A stretch of 64,000 nt of DNA. Origin: Lithobates sylvaticus. Taxonomy: Eukaryota; Chordata; Amphibia; Anura; Ranidae. A program made the translations under genes and the position numbers. Each line of letters starts with the position of its first letter. Positions within the stretch are counted from its first letter, which is position 1. The DNA is taken from assembly GCA_028564925.1 (NCBI GenBank), contig CM053026.1, positions 641,553,967 through 641,617,966 of the forward strand, given 5' to 3'. This document shows, piece by piece, positions 31,394 through 41,760 of this stretch. The notes beneath the pieces were generated by a model. It made no database searches and was not told the DNA's origin. It saw nothing but the letters and a program-made list of their open reading frames with translations.

Positions 31394-31539
31394 GAGCATA
31401 GTGAGGCAGGGTCAGTCAGTAGTGAAGGAGTCTACCGCACCTGCTTCATGTTTTGTTTTAGAGAACTTATTGTGTTTTTTTTTGTGAAATAATTTCCAGG
31501 TTTTGAGTCGCTCCTTTCTTCAAAGTACTTGTTTACAAA

Positions 31540-31635
31540 ATGGCTACAGGGGGAGAAACACCCGAGGAGGGAATTATGGATCAAGATCTGCCTAACTGGA
31601 GTCATGAATCTTTGGAGGACAGACTGAATAATATG
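31540..31635 (+). CDS. pcm1: pcm1 coding exon 2 (start codon)
   Basis: The 32 codons begin MATGGETPEEGIMDQDLPNW and end DRLNNM, matching the PCM1 N-terminus (MATGG, DQDLPNWS, DRLNNMDW in mammals as remembered). The exon probably opens at 31,500 after a TTTCCAG acceptor, leaving a 40-bp 5' untranslated part. The start context ACAAAATGG has A at -3 and G at +4, a good Kozak match. The donor is ATG|GTATAC at 31,636, phase 0. Confidence 0.93.
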
Positions 31636-31898
31636 GTATACCTCTTCATTCATATTGTTTTGCAATTAACTTTTGTGTAACAGTGTCTCTACTTGTGGGA
31701 TTCTTTAGCATAATCACAGAAGAAGACTTTCTATAAAACGTCTGTTGGCTAAAACTGATGCAGGTTATCTTCTGAAATCATGTGAACATTAAGAGCGCCT
31801 GCATGGACTTCTGACTGTGTCTAATTGTTTTTACAAGTCAGTAAGAAATGGAGAACTTCTTTTGCAGGGTGATGCATGGAACAGTTTTGTTCCCTGGC

Positions 31899-32090
31899 AT
31901 ATAGTGAAAAGTCTGGATGGAAACATTCCCAAAAAACACCTTTATTGATCCATGATAGAAAAACAACCATCCATATAGCTGTGCTGTATTTGTACCCCCA
32001 TTGCTGTATGGATTGTCATGTTTTTTTTCTATCATGGATCAATAAAGGTGATTTTATGGGAGTGCGGCCATCCAGACTTTTCACTATATG
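31899..32090. repeat. Long inverted repeat (foldback), about 60-bp arms
   Basis: The left arm 31,899-31,960 (ATATAGTGAAAAGTCTGGAT...CACCTTTATTGATCCATGAT) is mirrored by 32,029-32,090 (ATCATGGATCAATAAAGGTG...ATCCAGACTTTTCACTATAT). The match is close but with a central mismatch region. The 68-bp spacer is itself partly palindromic (CAACCATCCATA / TATGGATTGT). It lies in pcm1 intron 2. Confidence 0.85.
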
Positions 32091-32189
32091 CTTCCTGATG
32101 CATGCAGGACCAGCACCCTTTCCATGTGCAGAGGTAGTAGAGTAGAGGGATTTTTATTATCTGGAGCAGGGCATTTGTTCCCTGGCACC

Positions 32190-32594
32190 AGCAGCTACAT
32201 ATACTGTAGCTGCTGACTTTTAATATAAGGTCACTTACCTGTCCAGGGATCAAGCTATGGCCTCACCCGAACCGATTCTTCAATTGTCTTCGGGTCCAGG
32301 CGCCAGTATCTTAACCAACACAAACCAGCAACAAAGTTTTGCGGCTTCACACCTGGTTTATTACTGCACATGCGTGAGCCACGCTGCGCTTTCTGAATGG
32401 TCCCGCAGTCTTCTGGGACCTATGTGTCCCGGACTTGCACTCAAATTTCTGCAGCGATCTGACGGGAAGTGGAAGCAGGTACCTGTCCTAAGCAGGTACC
32501 CGCTCCCTTGTTCCCCAGCAAAAGGTACCAAATGGTGGAGTGGGTAGGATGCAAACAAGCAGAACTTCCCCTTTGGGGTGAAGTTCCATTTTAA
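32190..32594. mobile_element. TTAA-type MITE with hairpin, left end lost
   Basis: The hairpin CCAGCAGCTACATATA...TGTAGCTGCTGACTTTTA is at 32,188-32,223. It is followed by ACTTACCTGTCCAGGG, a core with CTGCACATGCGTGAGCC (a decayed NRF1-like site), and a right end TGAAGTTCCATTTTAA with TTAA at 32,591-32,594. Same family as 20,968-21,434. Confidence 0.65.
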
Positions 32595-33019
32595 GCTTTC
32601 ATGCAGTGGTAGCAACCTCTATTGTCTGCACCTACCCAACTATTTTGAGGTTTATCCTTGCAGCCCCAAACCTTGGGATCTTCTTGCCTATCTTAACTTC
32701 CTATAAAAAAAAAAAAAAAAAGTAATTGGTTGGCTTGACCAATCCTACATTTCTCTATTTGACTTTTCAGATTAAAGTATATATTGTGGGGAGATAAGCT
32801 CGTGGGAATCACTTTTTCTTGAAATGAAGGTCAGCATACAGGCAGTTTCTTAAAAATCTGGCGGGTTGCCAGCTTTATTTACAGGTGGTTTGCAAAGTCA
32901 TAAAAATAAACAAAACAGTAAAACAAATCCTTGCCATCCGGTGCTAAACTAAACAGTACACTGCTCTCTATATGGTGTAGGGCTGGTCCCCACAATACTT
33001 GAGGTAAACCAAACCTTCG
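32595..33019 (+). other. pcm1 intron 2 stretch, DIRS left flank
   Basis: AT-rich, with an A run at 32,705-32,721. Nothing recognisable. It continues as 38,428 onward on the other side of the DIRS element, with no visible target duplication. Confidence 0.45.
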
Positions 33020-33644
33020 TTTTCCCTAATCGTCTTTCAGGACAGCACCTGAGAGAGTGACTCCTCCCTTTGTCCACAGGAAACACCTCTTCCACCAAAC
33101 TTTAAAAGGAGGCTCCTTCCCACATATGGTCAGTTTTTGTGTTTCCTCCGGAGGGAACACTTCGTGGGAGACAGGGCTCTTAGGTGCTATCCTGAGGGCC
33201 TAGGATCCTACTCCACCATTTTTCATACCTCAGGGGAGCTGTCCCTCCCATTCCACAGCGATGCTACGGTGCTGATGGCTGGGCTCCTTCTCCTCCTTCA
33301 TGGTGCTCACTGGAGCTAGACTGCTGTGGGTTCTGCCCCTGGGTGGCGGTGTACAGCAGCAATGGCCGGCTTGTTTTTTGAAATGTATGCCGGTCCACTT
33401 GCTGCTGTTTGAAAACGCCGCCGCCATCTTGGGGGTGGCATGCTGTGCTCCATCCGCCGGAAGTGAGGCGTCCGGAAGGGGCGGGGCCTACGGAGCAGGC
33501 GCGCGGCGTCATTTCCGCCGGAAGTCGCAGGAGGAGAAGGGAGGGACGGGGCTGGTGCTTATTAGCTGGTTCTGGTCCGGCGCACTGGCGCTATTGGAGT
33601 CCGGAACCGGCGTTTTAGCCACGAGTTATCGCAAGCGCCTCATC

Positions 33645-35174
33645 AATGGAGTCGGCAGCAGCGAGTGGGACAGGCACAAGCGCCAGCAAGGCCCAGGTAA
33701 GGGACAGTATTTGCTGTCCTCCCTTACCTTTAGGTCTCTCTCCCCTACCCCCCCCCCCCCCCCCCCGGTGGCAGGGGCCTGTCTGGGCACATGAAGCAGT
33801 TGCTTTATCCTTCATTGTGCACCTGTGGTGAGCCTTTCAATAGGGATGGGTTGTCTCACGGGTTTGGGTTTTTTCTTCTTTTTCTCATGGCAGGCCAAGA
33901 GCTCTGATCCAGTGAAAAGGAAATGCCCCTCATGTAAAGCTAAACTACCAGAGGGATGGAAAAAGACCTTATGTCAGGTCTGCATAGATGCACTAGTGAA
34001 AGAAGAAGCTTCCTCCGCTTGCAGCGATCTGATCGCATCAGTCAAAAAGGAGCTTGATGCGACTATACAGTCTTTCCGCTCTTCACTAGTGAACCCATCC
34101 CTGAGTCAACCATCTGCCTCACAATCCTCCCTAGGCTCACCTGTGATCCCGTCGGTAGAGAATGAGTTATCTCTCACCCAAGAGGGACTTTCCCCCACCC
34201 AGTCTAGAGAAGAATCTGAGGGGGATGAGGAAGGTGAGGAATTCCCTTCTAAGTTTAAATTGTCTTTGGAACAGGTGGATGGTCTGTTGAAGGCAATTTG
34301 TACTACCTTAGGGTTAGAGGAGGAGAAAAAAGAGTTGTCCCTGCATGACAAAATGTACGCAGGACTCAGCGAACCTAAGAGTCGCAGTTTCCCAGTGCAC
34401 CCAGTCATATCTGAGGCTGTTAAAAAGGAGTGGGCAGAGCCAGAAAGGAAGCCTTTTTTCCCTAAAAATTTAAAAAGGCGTTTTCCTTTCGATGAAAACC
34501 CGGCAGAAGTCTGGAATAAAAATCCAAAACTTGATGCCGCTTTCTCCCAGGTCTCAAGATCGACTGACCTAGCATTCGAAGACATGGGAGTATTAAAAGA
34601 CCCCATGGGCAAGAGGTTGGACTTGCAGCTAAAAAGAGCTTGGCAATCCATTATGGGAAACCTAAAACCTGCTATGGCGACTACGGTCGTTTCCAGAAAT
34701 ATGGAGTTCTGGTTAAACCAACTTAAGGCCCATATTGCAGCAGACTCCCCAAAACAAGAAATTTTGGAATCTTTCTCTACCCTCTCAACTGCAGTAGCAT
34801 ATATATCGGATGCTTCAGCTGAGTCTATTAAAATGACAGCCAGATCTGCAGCCCTGGCTAACTCAGCCCGAAGGGCTTTATGGTTAAAAACCTGGCCAGG
34901 AGACGCGGCTTCCAAGAACAAACTCTGTGGAATCCCGTTTCAGGGTGACTTACTTTTTGGCCCTGACTTGGACGCTGTGTTAGATAGGACAGCGGATAAA
35001 AAGAAGTCTTTTCCAATCAAAAAGAAAAAGCAACCAGCAAAAAAGTTTTTTCGTCCCCCCCGGGCTCAAGAAAGTAGACCCCAGGAGAAAAGGAGGAACT
35101 GGACATCGCAGAAAGGTAAAGGAAAGGGAAATGTCCTTTTCCATCCTCCTGCGACCTCCGGAAAGACCCAATGA
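33645..35174 (+). CDS. DIRS gag-like region
   Basis: This is the first coding part of the DIRS element. It has a CPSCKAKL...CQVC cysteine motif, an acidic linker, a helical middle, and a Lys/Arg-rich end. It resembles the gag-like proteins of vertebrate DIRS elements related to the LAP2-alpha C-terminal domain (remembered). A spliceosomal intron of the kind known in DIRS1-like elements is suggested at about 33,697-33,893 (CAG|GTAAGG and a pyrimidine-rich tract ending GGCAG). The start near 33,645 is tentative. Confidence 0.7.
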
Positions 35175-37071
35175 CTTGGGCCTCCCAGTAGGGGGAAGAC
35201 TTCAGAGTTTTCTCCCTCCTTGGGCCAGCATGACAGAAAATCGATATATTCTGGACATGCTGTCCCAGGGTTACAAAATAGAGTTTTTGGAACCCCCGCC
35301 AGAAAAATTCTATGTGACAAACCTATCAAGGGACGTCACAAAGGCCCTAGCCATGAAGAACCTGTTAAAGGATCTGAGATATCAGAGGGTCATTGTTTCG
35401 GTACCCCCGGAAGAACGGGGCAGGGGGTTCTACTCTCACATTTTTTTGATAAAAAAGCCATCTGGGAGCTACAGGTTAATCCTCAACCTAAAACCCCTGA
35501 ACAGATTGGTCCATTACAAAAAATTTTGCATGGATTCAATTTTCTCAGTCAGGAACATGCTGACAAAAGGGTGCTTCATGGCATCTATAGACTTAAAAGA
35601 TGCTTACCTGCACATTCCCATAGCTCCGCAGTCTCAAAAGTTCTTGAGATTCGCAGTGAATATGGGCAAAGAGATTGTACACCTGCAGTTCAGGGCCCTT
35701 CCCTTCGGCCTTTCGTCAGCCCCTCGTATCTTTACGAAGGTAATGGCGGAGGCTCTCGCCCCTCTTCGTCTTCAGGGGGTTGCGGTAATCCCGTACCTAG
35801 ACGACCTCCTCTTCTTTGCCCCCTCCAGGGAGAGGTTGCAGGAGGATCTGGCCGGGGCTCGCGGTCACTTGGAGGCTCTGGGGTGGCTAGTAAACGTCCC
35901 AAAATCAAACCTCAATCCAACCCAGAAGATACTCTTTCTGGGGTTCCAGATAGACTCAGTGGAACAAAGGATTTTTCTCCCAGAGGAGAAAAAGGTCAGG
36001 ATTCAGAGGGCGGTTTCAGCTCTTCAAACGAACCAGTTGGTTTCAGTGAGAAGAATCATGTCAGTTTTGGGGACTTTGACTTCTTCGATGCCTGCCATCC
36101 AGTGGGCAAGGAGGCATTTCAGGCCCCTCCAGAGGTTCCTCTTAGGAACGTGGGATCACAGGTCAGAGAGCCTCGACACCAGGGTAAGAGTTCCTCCCAG
36201 GGTCAGACGCTCGCTGTGGTGGTGGAGAGGTCAGGAAGTTCTACAGAAAGGCCTTCTTTGGTCCTTCCCAACAGAAAAGGTGGTCACAACGGACGCCAGT
36301 ATGTGGGGATGGGGGGCACACATGGGTCAAGACTTGGCACAGGGGACATGGTCTCAGGACGAATCCAGAAGATCGTCAAATTGGAGAGAATTAAAAGCAG
36401 TCGCTGCAGCTTTAGCTGCCTTCTCCCCATACCTCCTAGGGTGCCATGTCAGGATACTGTCAGACAACGCCACTACAGTAGCCTACTTAAACAATCAGGG
36501 AGGCACAAGGAGCAAGTCCTTGTATCTTCTTTCGGCAGAGATTATGGATTGGGCAGAAACCAGTCTTCTGTCTCTATCCGCTGTCCACCTGAAAGGCACG
36601 TTGAACCAGGTGGCAGATTATCTAAGCCGACAGACAGTGCAGGAAGCAGAGTGGAGCCTAAACACAGAGGTGTTCACTCTAATCTCCAGTATCTGGGGCC
36701 TTCCGCAGGTAGACCTGTTCGCCTCAAGAAGGAACACCCAGCTTCCTCAATTTTTTTCCCTCGAGAGAAACGACGGTTCTCAAGGGACAGACGCCTTAGC
36801 ACTGCAGTGGAATTTTCAACTGGGGTACGCTTTTCCCCCCTTTCAGCTAATTCCACTGGTGCTGAGGAAAATACAAAAAGAGGGTGTTTCAGTAATCCTG
36901 ATAACCCCGTTTTGGCCAAAAAGGGCTTGGTTTTCTCTGATCCTACAGTTGGCAGTCAAACCAGGTTGGCACCTCCCGCTGAGACCAGATTTGTTAACTC
37001 AGGGGCCAGTGCATCATCCAGATGTAAGCAGGCTAAAACTCACTGCTTGGTATCTGAGGAGCAATTGCTAA
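35131..37071 (+). CDS. DIRS reverse transcriptase / RNase H region
   Basis: A 646-residue frame of the DIRS element. The reverse transcriptase part contains a YLDD active-site box. The RNase H part follows (VTTDASMWGWGA; LSDNATTVAYLN). The last third (PQVDLFASRRNTQLPQFFS, then DALALQWNF) is the segment that follows RNase H in DIRS elements. It overlaps the gag-like region by 44 bp in another frame, and its 3' end overlaps the recombinase region. Confidence 0.88.
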   Translation: MSFSILLRPPERPNDLGLPVGGRLQSFLPPWASMTENRYILDMLSQGYKIEFLEPPPEKFYVTNLSRDVTKALAMKNLLKDLRYQRVIVSVPPEERGRGFYSHIFLIKKPSGSYRLILNLKPLNRLVHYKKFCMDSIFSVRNMLTKGCFMASIDLKDAYLHIPIAPQSQKFLRFAVNMGKEIVHLQFRALPFGLSSAPRIFTKVMAEALAPLRLQGVAVIPYLDDLLFFAPSRERLQEDLAGARGHLEALGWLVNVPKSNLNPTQKILFLGFQIDSVEQRIFLPEEKKVRIQRAVSALQTNQLVSVRRIMSVLGTLTSSMPAIQWARRHFRPLQRFLLGTWDHRSESLDTRVRVPPRVRRSLWWWRGQEVLQKGLLWSFPTEKVVTTDASMWGWGAHMGQDLAQGTWSQDESRRSSNWRELKAVAAALAAFSPYLLGCHVRILSDNATTVAYLNNQGGTRSKSLYLLSAEIMDWAETSLLSLSAVHLKGTLNQVADYLSRQTVQEAEWSLNTEVFTLISSIWGLPQVDLFASRRNTQLPQFFSLERNDGSQGTDALALQWNFQLGYAFPPFQLIPLVLRKIQKEGVSVILITPFWPKRAWFSLILQLAVKPGWHLPLRPDLLTQGPVHHPDVSRLKLTAWYLRSNC

Positions 37072-38081
37072 GAAGCAAAGGCTTTTCGGAAAGACTAATT
37101 TCCACTTTGCTCTCCAGTAGAAAGAAAGTAACCATGGCCATTTATGGCAAGGTTTGGAAGGTCTACGCGTCCTTTTGTCATGCAGAACATAGAGAGGTAA
37201 AAAACCTAGTCTCAGTTCTGGAATTTCTGCAAAAAGGGGCAGATAGAGGGCTCGCCGTCAGCACTCTTAAAGTGCAGGTGTCAGCCTTAGGGGTCTATTT
37301 AGAAAAATCACTATCCTCAGTACCCTTAATCACAAGATTTTTCAAAGCGCTCTCCAGGGCTAGACCGGTCCCAGTAAGATCTTTTTCCTCATGGGACCTC
37401 TCCGTAGTCTTGCAGGCCCTTACTAAAGAGCCTTTTGAGCCCCTGCAGAGCATTTCCCTTAAGAACTTAACCCTTAAAACAATTTTTCTTGTAGCAATCA
37501 CTTCAGCCAGAAGGATTAGCGAACTGCACGCTCTTTCAGTAAAAGAGCCCTTCCTATCAGTTTTTTCAGACAGAATTGTCCTTAAAGTAGATCCGGGGTT
37601 TTTGCCGAAGGTAGCGAGCTCCCATAACAGATCCCAGGAGATTACTCTCCCAACTTTCTGTTCTAACCCGAAGGGCAATAAGGAAGAGCAGTTTCACAAC
37701 CTGGACGTAAGACGTACCTTGTTGCATTATTTAGAAGTTACAGGGGGCTTTAGAGTTTCAGACTCTTTATTTGTTCTCTTTTCTGGAAATAAAAAAGGCA
37801 AGCAGGCATCCAAGGCTTCCTTAGCTAGATGGATCAAGACAGCTATTTCTACTGCTTACAATGAGTCGGGTCAATCCCCCCCTAAGGGGGTTAGGGCTCA
37901 TTCAACTAGGGCTCAGGCCACTACATGGGCAGAAAGAGCTGGTGCCACTCCAGATCAGATCTGTAAGGCGGCTACGTGGTCAAGTATGTCTACATTTGTC
38001 CGTCATTACAGGCTGGACCTCCTGTCAGCAGGAGACCAGGCTTTTGGCAGAAAGGTTCTGCAGGCTGTGGTCCCTCCCTAA
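36990..38081 (+). CDS. DIRS tyrosine recombinase region
   Basis: The recombinase that would insert the circular DNA copy occupies about the last 360 residues of a much longer open frame starting at 35,220. The conserved recombinase signatures are visible: FLVAITSARRISEL (first Arg), RAHSTRAQATTWA (His-x-x-Arg) and KAATWSSMSTFVRHY (Tyr). The upstream part of that open frame lies over the reverse transcriptase gene in another phase and shows no domain. The true start is unknown. Confidence 0.85.
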   Translation, partial: FVNSGASASSRCKQAKTHCLVSEEQLLRSKGFSERLISTLLSSRKKVTMAIYGKVWKVYASFCHAEHREVKNLVSVLEFLQKGADRGLAVSTLKVQVSALGVYLEKSLSSVPLITRFFKALSRARPVPVRSFSSWDLSVVLQALTKEPFEPLQSISLKNLTLKTIFLVAITSARRISELHALSVKEPFLSVFSDRIVLKVDPGFLPKVASSHNRSQEITLPTFCSNPKGNKEEQFHNLDVRRTLLHYLEVTGGFRVSDSLFVLFSGNKKGKQASKASLARWIKTAISTAYNESGQSPPKGVRAHSTRAQATTWAERAGATPDQICKAATWSSMSTFVRHYRLDLLSAGDQAFGRKVLQAVVPP

Positions 38082-38099
38082 GGGGGTAAGTCTCTATTA

Positions 38100-38200
38100 T
38101 CCTCTCAGGTGCTGTCCTGAAAGACGATTAGGGAAAAATCAAGTTAGACTTACCGGTAACTTGTTTTCCAAGAGTCTTTCAGGACAGCAGCATCCCGCCC
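38100..38200. repeat. DIRS internal complementary region
   Basis: It combines the complements of the two outer ends of the element in one short stretch just after the recombinase. In DIRS elements it is thought to template joining of the ends into a circle. Confidence 0.88.
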
Positions 38201-38427
38201 TAATGTGTTTTACATATATATACTGTGACTAACCATATCTCGATTATGTGTTCCAGTTTGGGGCCGGAGGTTCTCTACTACAACTGACCATATGTGGGAA
38301 GGAGCCTCCTTTTTAAAGTTTGGTGGAAGAGGTGTTTCCTGTGGACAAAGGGAGGAGTCACTCTCTCAGGTGCTGTCCTGAAAGACTCTTGGAAAACAAG
38401 TTACCGGTAAGTCTAACTTGATTTTTT

Positions 38428-38713
38428 TAATCCAAACAAACAGGGCTCCTCTCTCTGATTCCCTTCTGAGTCTCACGCCAGAGCACTGCTGTGCTCTCTT
38501 CCTGGTCATTTAAAGTCCACATGAGCAATGGACTCAAGTGGACCACAAGACCTGGACCGGAACCAAGCCTGCCACAGAGGCTGGAAAATTTGGGCCGGAT
38601 TCCAGTTCAGTCTCTGACAAAAGAACAAATGTGAGGTGAAATATATCGTTTATCGATGACCTCATCTCGCATACCGTCACAATATGTAAACCCAATCAGA
38701 AAAATCATGTATA
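38428..38713 (+). other. pcm1 intron 2, between DIRS and Tc1 relic
   Basis: No recognisable gene or repeat. It contains GGACCACAAGACCTGGACCGG-like GC-richer sequence of unknown origin. Confidence 0.4.
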
Positions 38714-40140
38714 CGGTGCATCCGCAAAGTATTCACAGCGCTTCACTTTTTCCACATTTTGATATGTTACAGGGTGGATTAAAAAATGGATTAAATTCAT
38801 TATTTTCCTCCAAATTCTACAAATAATAATGACGATGTGAAAGAAGTCTGTTTGAAATCTTTAAAAATGTATTTAAAATAAAAAAACTAAAAAAATTGTG
38901 TACATAAGTATTCACAGCTTTTGCCATGACACTCAAAAGTGAGCTCAGGTGCATCGTGTTTCCACTGATCATGCTTGAGATGTTTCTACAACTTGATTGG
39001 AGTCCACCTGTGGTAAATTTCATTTGATGACATGATTTGGAAAGGCACAAACCTGTCTAAGGCCCCTTTCACACTTCTACAACTTGTCCCACGATTTGGG
39101 ACTGCAAAGTAGCATGACAAGTCGTTCCCCATGATTTCCAATGACAGCCATTCATATTAGTACGACTTCAAAGTAGTCCCTGCACTACTTTGGTCCGATT
39201 TTGATGCCACTTACACAGGCATTCCTTGAAATCGTGGCTGCGAATCGCGCGACTTTGAAGTCGCACAGGTGTGAAAGGGGCCTAAATAAGGTCCCATAGT
39301 TAACGGTGCATGTCAGAGCACAAACCAAGCCATGAAGTCCATGGAATTGTCTGTGGACCTCTAAGATAGGATTGTATTGAGGCACGAATCTGGGGAATGG
39401 TACAGAAAAATTTCTGAAGGTTAAATGGAAGAAGTTTGGAACCACCAGGACTCTCTTCTTAGAGTGGGCCGCCTGGCCAAATTGAGGCTTTGAGGGAAGA
39501 AGGGCCTTAGTCACGAAGGTGACCAAGAACCCGATGTTCATTCTGACAGAGCTCCAGCGTTTCCCTATGGAGAGAGGAGAACCTTCCAGAAGCACAACAT
39601 CTCTGCAGCACTTCACCAATCAGGCCTGTATGGTAGAGTGGCCAGACGGAAGCCACTCCTCAGCAAAAGGCACATTACAGCCTGCCTGGAGTTTGCCAAA
39701 AGGCACCTGAAGGACCATGAGAAACAAAATTCTCTGATGAAACAAAGATTGAACTCTTTGGCCTGAATGGAAAGCATCATGTCTGGAGGAAAGCAGGCAC
39801 CGCTTGTCACCTGGCCAATGCCATCCCTACAGTGAAGCATGGTGGTGGCAGCATCATGCTGTGGGGACGTTTTTTATCTGGAGGAACTGGGAGACTAGTC
39901 AGGATTCAGGGAAAGATGAATACAGCATGTACAGAGACATCCTTGATGAAAACCTGCTCCAGAGCACTCTGGACCTTAGACTAGGCTAAAGGTTTATTTT
40001 CCAGCAGGACAATGACCCTAAGCACACAGCTAAGATGATAAAGGAGTGGCTACGGGATAACTCTGTGAATGTTCTTGAGTAGCCCAGACATGATGGAGCT
40101 TGAGAAGTCCTGCAAAGAAAAACTGCCCACAAATAGTTGT
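38714..40140 (+). mobile_element. Decayed Tc1-family transposon
   Basis: The left end CGGTGCATCCGCAAAGTATTC follows TA at 38,712-38,713. A plus-strand transposase can be followed in broken frames: a GLYGRVARRKPLLS region near 39,630, EFAKRHLKDHE near 39,690, GGGSIMLWG-like near 39,840, and [17 protein letters not shown] near 40,003. Stops and frame changes are numerous. The right end is not recognisable. A Harbinger-like MITE is nested at 39,061-39,282. An 80-bp end of a related element lies at 50,896-50,975. Confidence 0.85.
39061..39282. mobile_element. Harbinger-like MITE nested in Tc1 relic, TSD TAA
   Basis: The ends GGCCCCTTTCACACTTC and AGGTGTGAAAGGGGCC are flanked by TAA at 39,058-39,060 and 39,283-39,285. 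The Tc1 reading resumes as ATAAGGTCCCATAGTTAACGG. It is 222 bp. The interior has internal inverted AAGTCG/CGACTT motifs. Confidence 0.9.
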
Positions 40141-40385
40141 GCCTGTGTGGGCTTTAACATGTTGATGTCATTTGAAAAATCTTTTTCAATATTTTAAATG
40201 TGCAGTTTTTTTTTTTTTATTAAAATATTACCTGTGCATCCTGTGATGAAGGTATTTTTTTGCTATAAGGTGACACATCTCTGTACCCATCTCCCATTTG
40301 TTCTCTTGTGCTGTCACTGTTACATGGGCATCCAGTGGAGACTACAGGTTGTCATTTACATTATGCAGGTGCTAGCCACTTTTAA
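40141..40385 (+). other. pcm1 intron 2 stretch, no feature seen
   Basis: Short AT-rich sequence between the Tc1 relic and the next MITE; nothing recognisable. Confidence 0.5.
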
Positions 40386-41230
40386 GGCCCCATGCACACG
40401 AGACGCAGATGCAAACTCTGCTGAACACATGTTTTAAAAAGCAGAAACCTGCGTTTAAAAACGCGCGTTTTGCTGTGTTTTCATGTCGCGTTTAGCCGCG
40501 TTTGCGTCTATAAGCATTTGTAAAGATAACATCATATAGACCCTCCCCAAGCTCAGAAAGCATGTATTAACTATTTCTGCCATTTTGATCAGAGTGAGCA
40601 GCAGAGAGAGCAGTTGTGCACTTGCATTTGCCTCTCTTTCTGTGTTTTTTTTTTTTTTGGAAATGGATCCCATATTGAATATATGTCAGGAAATGCTCCT
40701 GATGTTGCTCTTGATGAGGGAGCAACGTCGTCGCAAATTTGCATGAGAGGTCCAGAATCAGAACTTGTCGATATTGGACCCATCCGTTGATGGCACAGCG
40801 AATGTCCGTTGGATATTTCACAAACATGTATGCATTTCCCAAACATGTATGCATTATTGAGTATATATGCTCTAAACTAATTACGACATTTTAAACCAAT
40901 CTTTCTAGTATTTTTTTTATGGTTTACCATCATATTTCGGAGTTTTCTGGTCCAAAAAATTGGGTTCCTTTTTAAAAAGGCTTATAAACGTAAACGCAGG
41001 TGCCTGCGTTTAGCTGCGTTTAGCGTCTGAAACGTGGAAAAGCAAAGTGTCTGAACGCATTTTTTTGCTTCTGGAAAAACGAGGTTAAACGCAACTGCAT
41101 AAAAACGGGAAAAAAAGAGACTGTGTACATGGACACATAGGATAACATTGCATGCGTTCAGGTGCAGTTGAAAAAAGTGTCCAACCTGCCTCTGAACGCG
41201 GGTTTAACAGCGTCTCGTGTGCATGGGGCC
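40386..41230. mobile_element. Long Harbinger-like MITE (845 bp), TSD TAA
   Basis: Inverted ends GGCCCCATGCACACGAGACGC and GCGTCTCGTGTGCATGGGGCC match perfectly over 21 bp and are flanked by TAA (40,383-40,385; 41,231-41,233). Subterminal GCGTTT/AAACGC repeats occupy about 110-250 bp at each end. The middle (40,510-40,960) is unrelated filler with no transposase. Perfect ends suggest a fairly recent insertion. Confidence 0.9.
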
Positions 41231-41233
41231 TAA

Positions 41234-41758
41234 AAATGTCAGGAAACCCACACTAATGCATGCTTGTTGATTGGTGCTGTTAAAGTGCTGCAGGAGATGA
41301 GCAGCACTTACCTGCAGTAAAGGATTAGGAAGGTGAAAATAAGTATTGTATTGAAGGAAAATGTCAGTAGTTTGTAGTATACAGTGCTTTAGCAAACTAT
41401 ATATCCTAAATGAATGAGATTTATCTGTGTTGATGTAGTAAGGTAGTGGCTGCATGTCAGCCCTCTTAGTGAAAGTGAGAAAAAATCTCCCAAATGGGAC
41501 CCCACTGGAGAGACTCACCCATTCTATTTGTCCAGGTGACCATTCTTATCAGAACAGAAACGGTATGGCAAATTCAAAGCTTTAGGGTTGTCATCTGCCG
41601 AAAATTTAAGAGAAATATTCCAATGGTACACCTTTTTCAGGTGGTTTTAATAGGGGGATTCCCATTTTGGAAAGATTTCCTTTAAATTTACATGGTGTTT
41701 CAGGGACAGGAAGTTTTAACCATTCTTTATCCAAAATCTAAAGTATTGCTTTTAGATA
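41234..41758 (+). other. pcm1 intron 2 stretch, no feature seen
   Basis: AT-rich, with only short unsupported frames on both strands. No repeat recognised. Confidence 0.5.
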
Positions 41759-41760
41759 TA

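Larger units (their letters stand above)
33020..38427 (+). mobile_element. DIRS-type tyrosine-recombinase retrotransposon, whole-looking (fossil)
   Basis: The parts in order are: left inverted terminal repeat (33,020-33,128), gag-like region, reverse transcriptase/RNase H region, tyrosine recombinase, internal complementary region (38,100-38,200) and right inverted terminal repeat (38,285-38,427). The internal region carries GTCCTGAAAGACGATTAGGG, complementary to the left outer end, joined to TTAGACTTACCGGTAACTTG, complementary to the right outer end. This is the diagnostic DIRS layout for circle-mediated replication. No target duplication is seen, as expected of DIRS. It looks whole, with no obvious breaks, so it is probably young. 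It lies in pcm1 intron 2 in the gene's orientation. Confidence 0.92.

Noticed and set aside
35220-36990. N-terminal half of the 953-residue open frame as a separate protein
   Set aside because: It lies over the reverse transcriptase region in another phase and shows no domain. Only the final part is recombinase.
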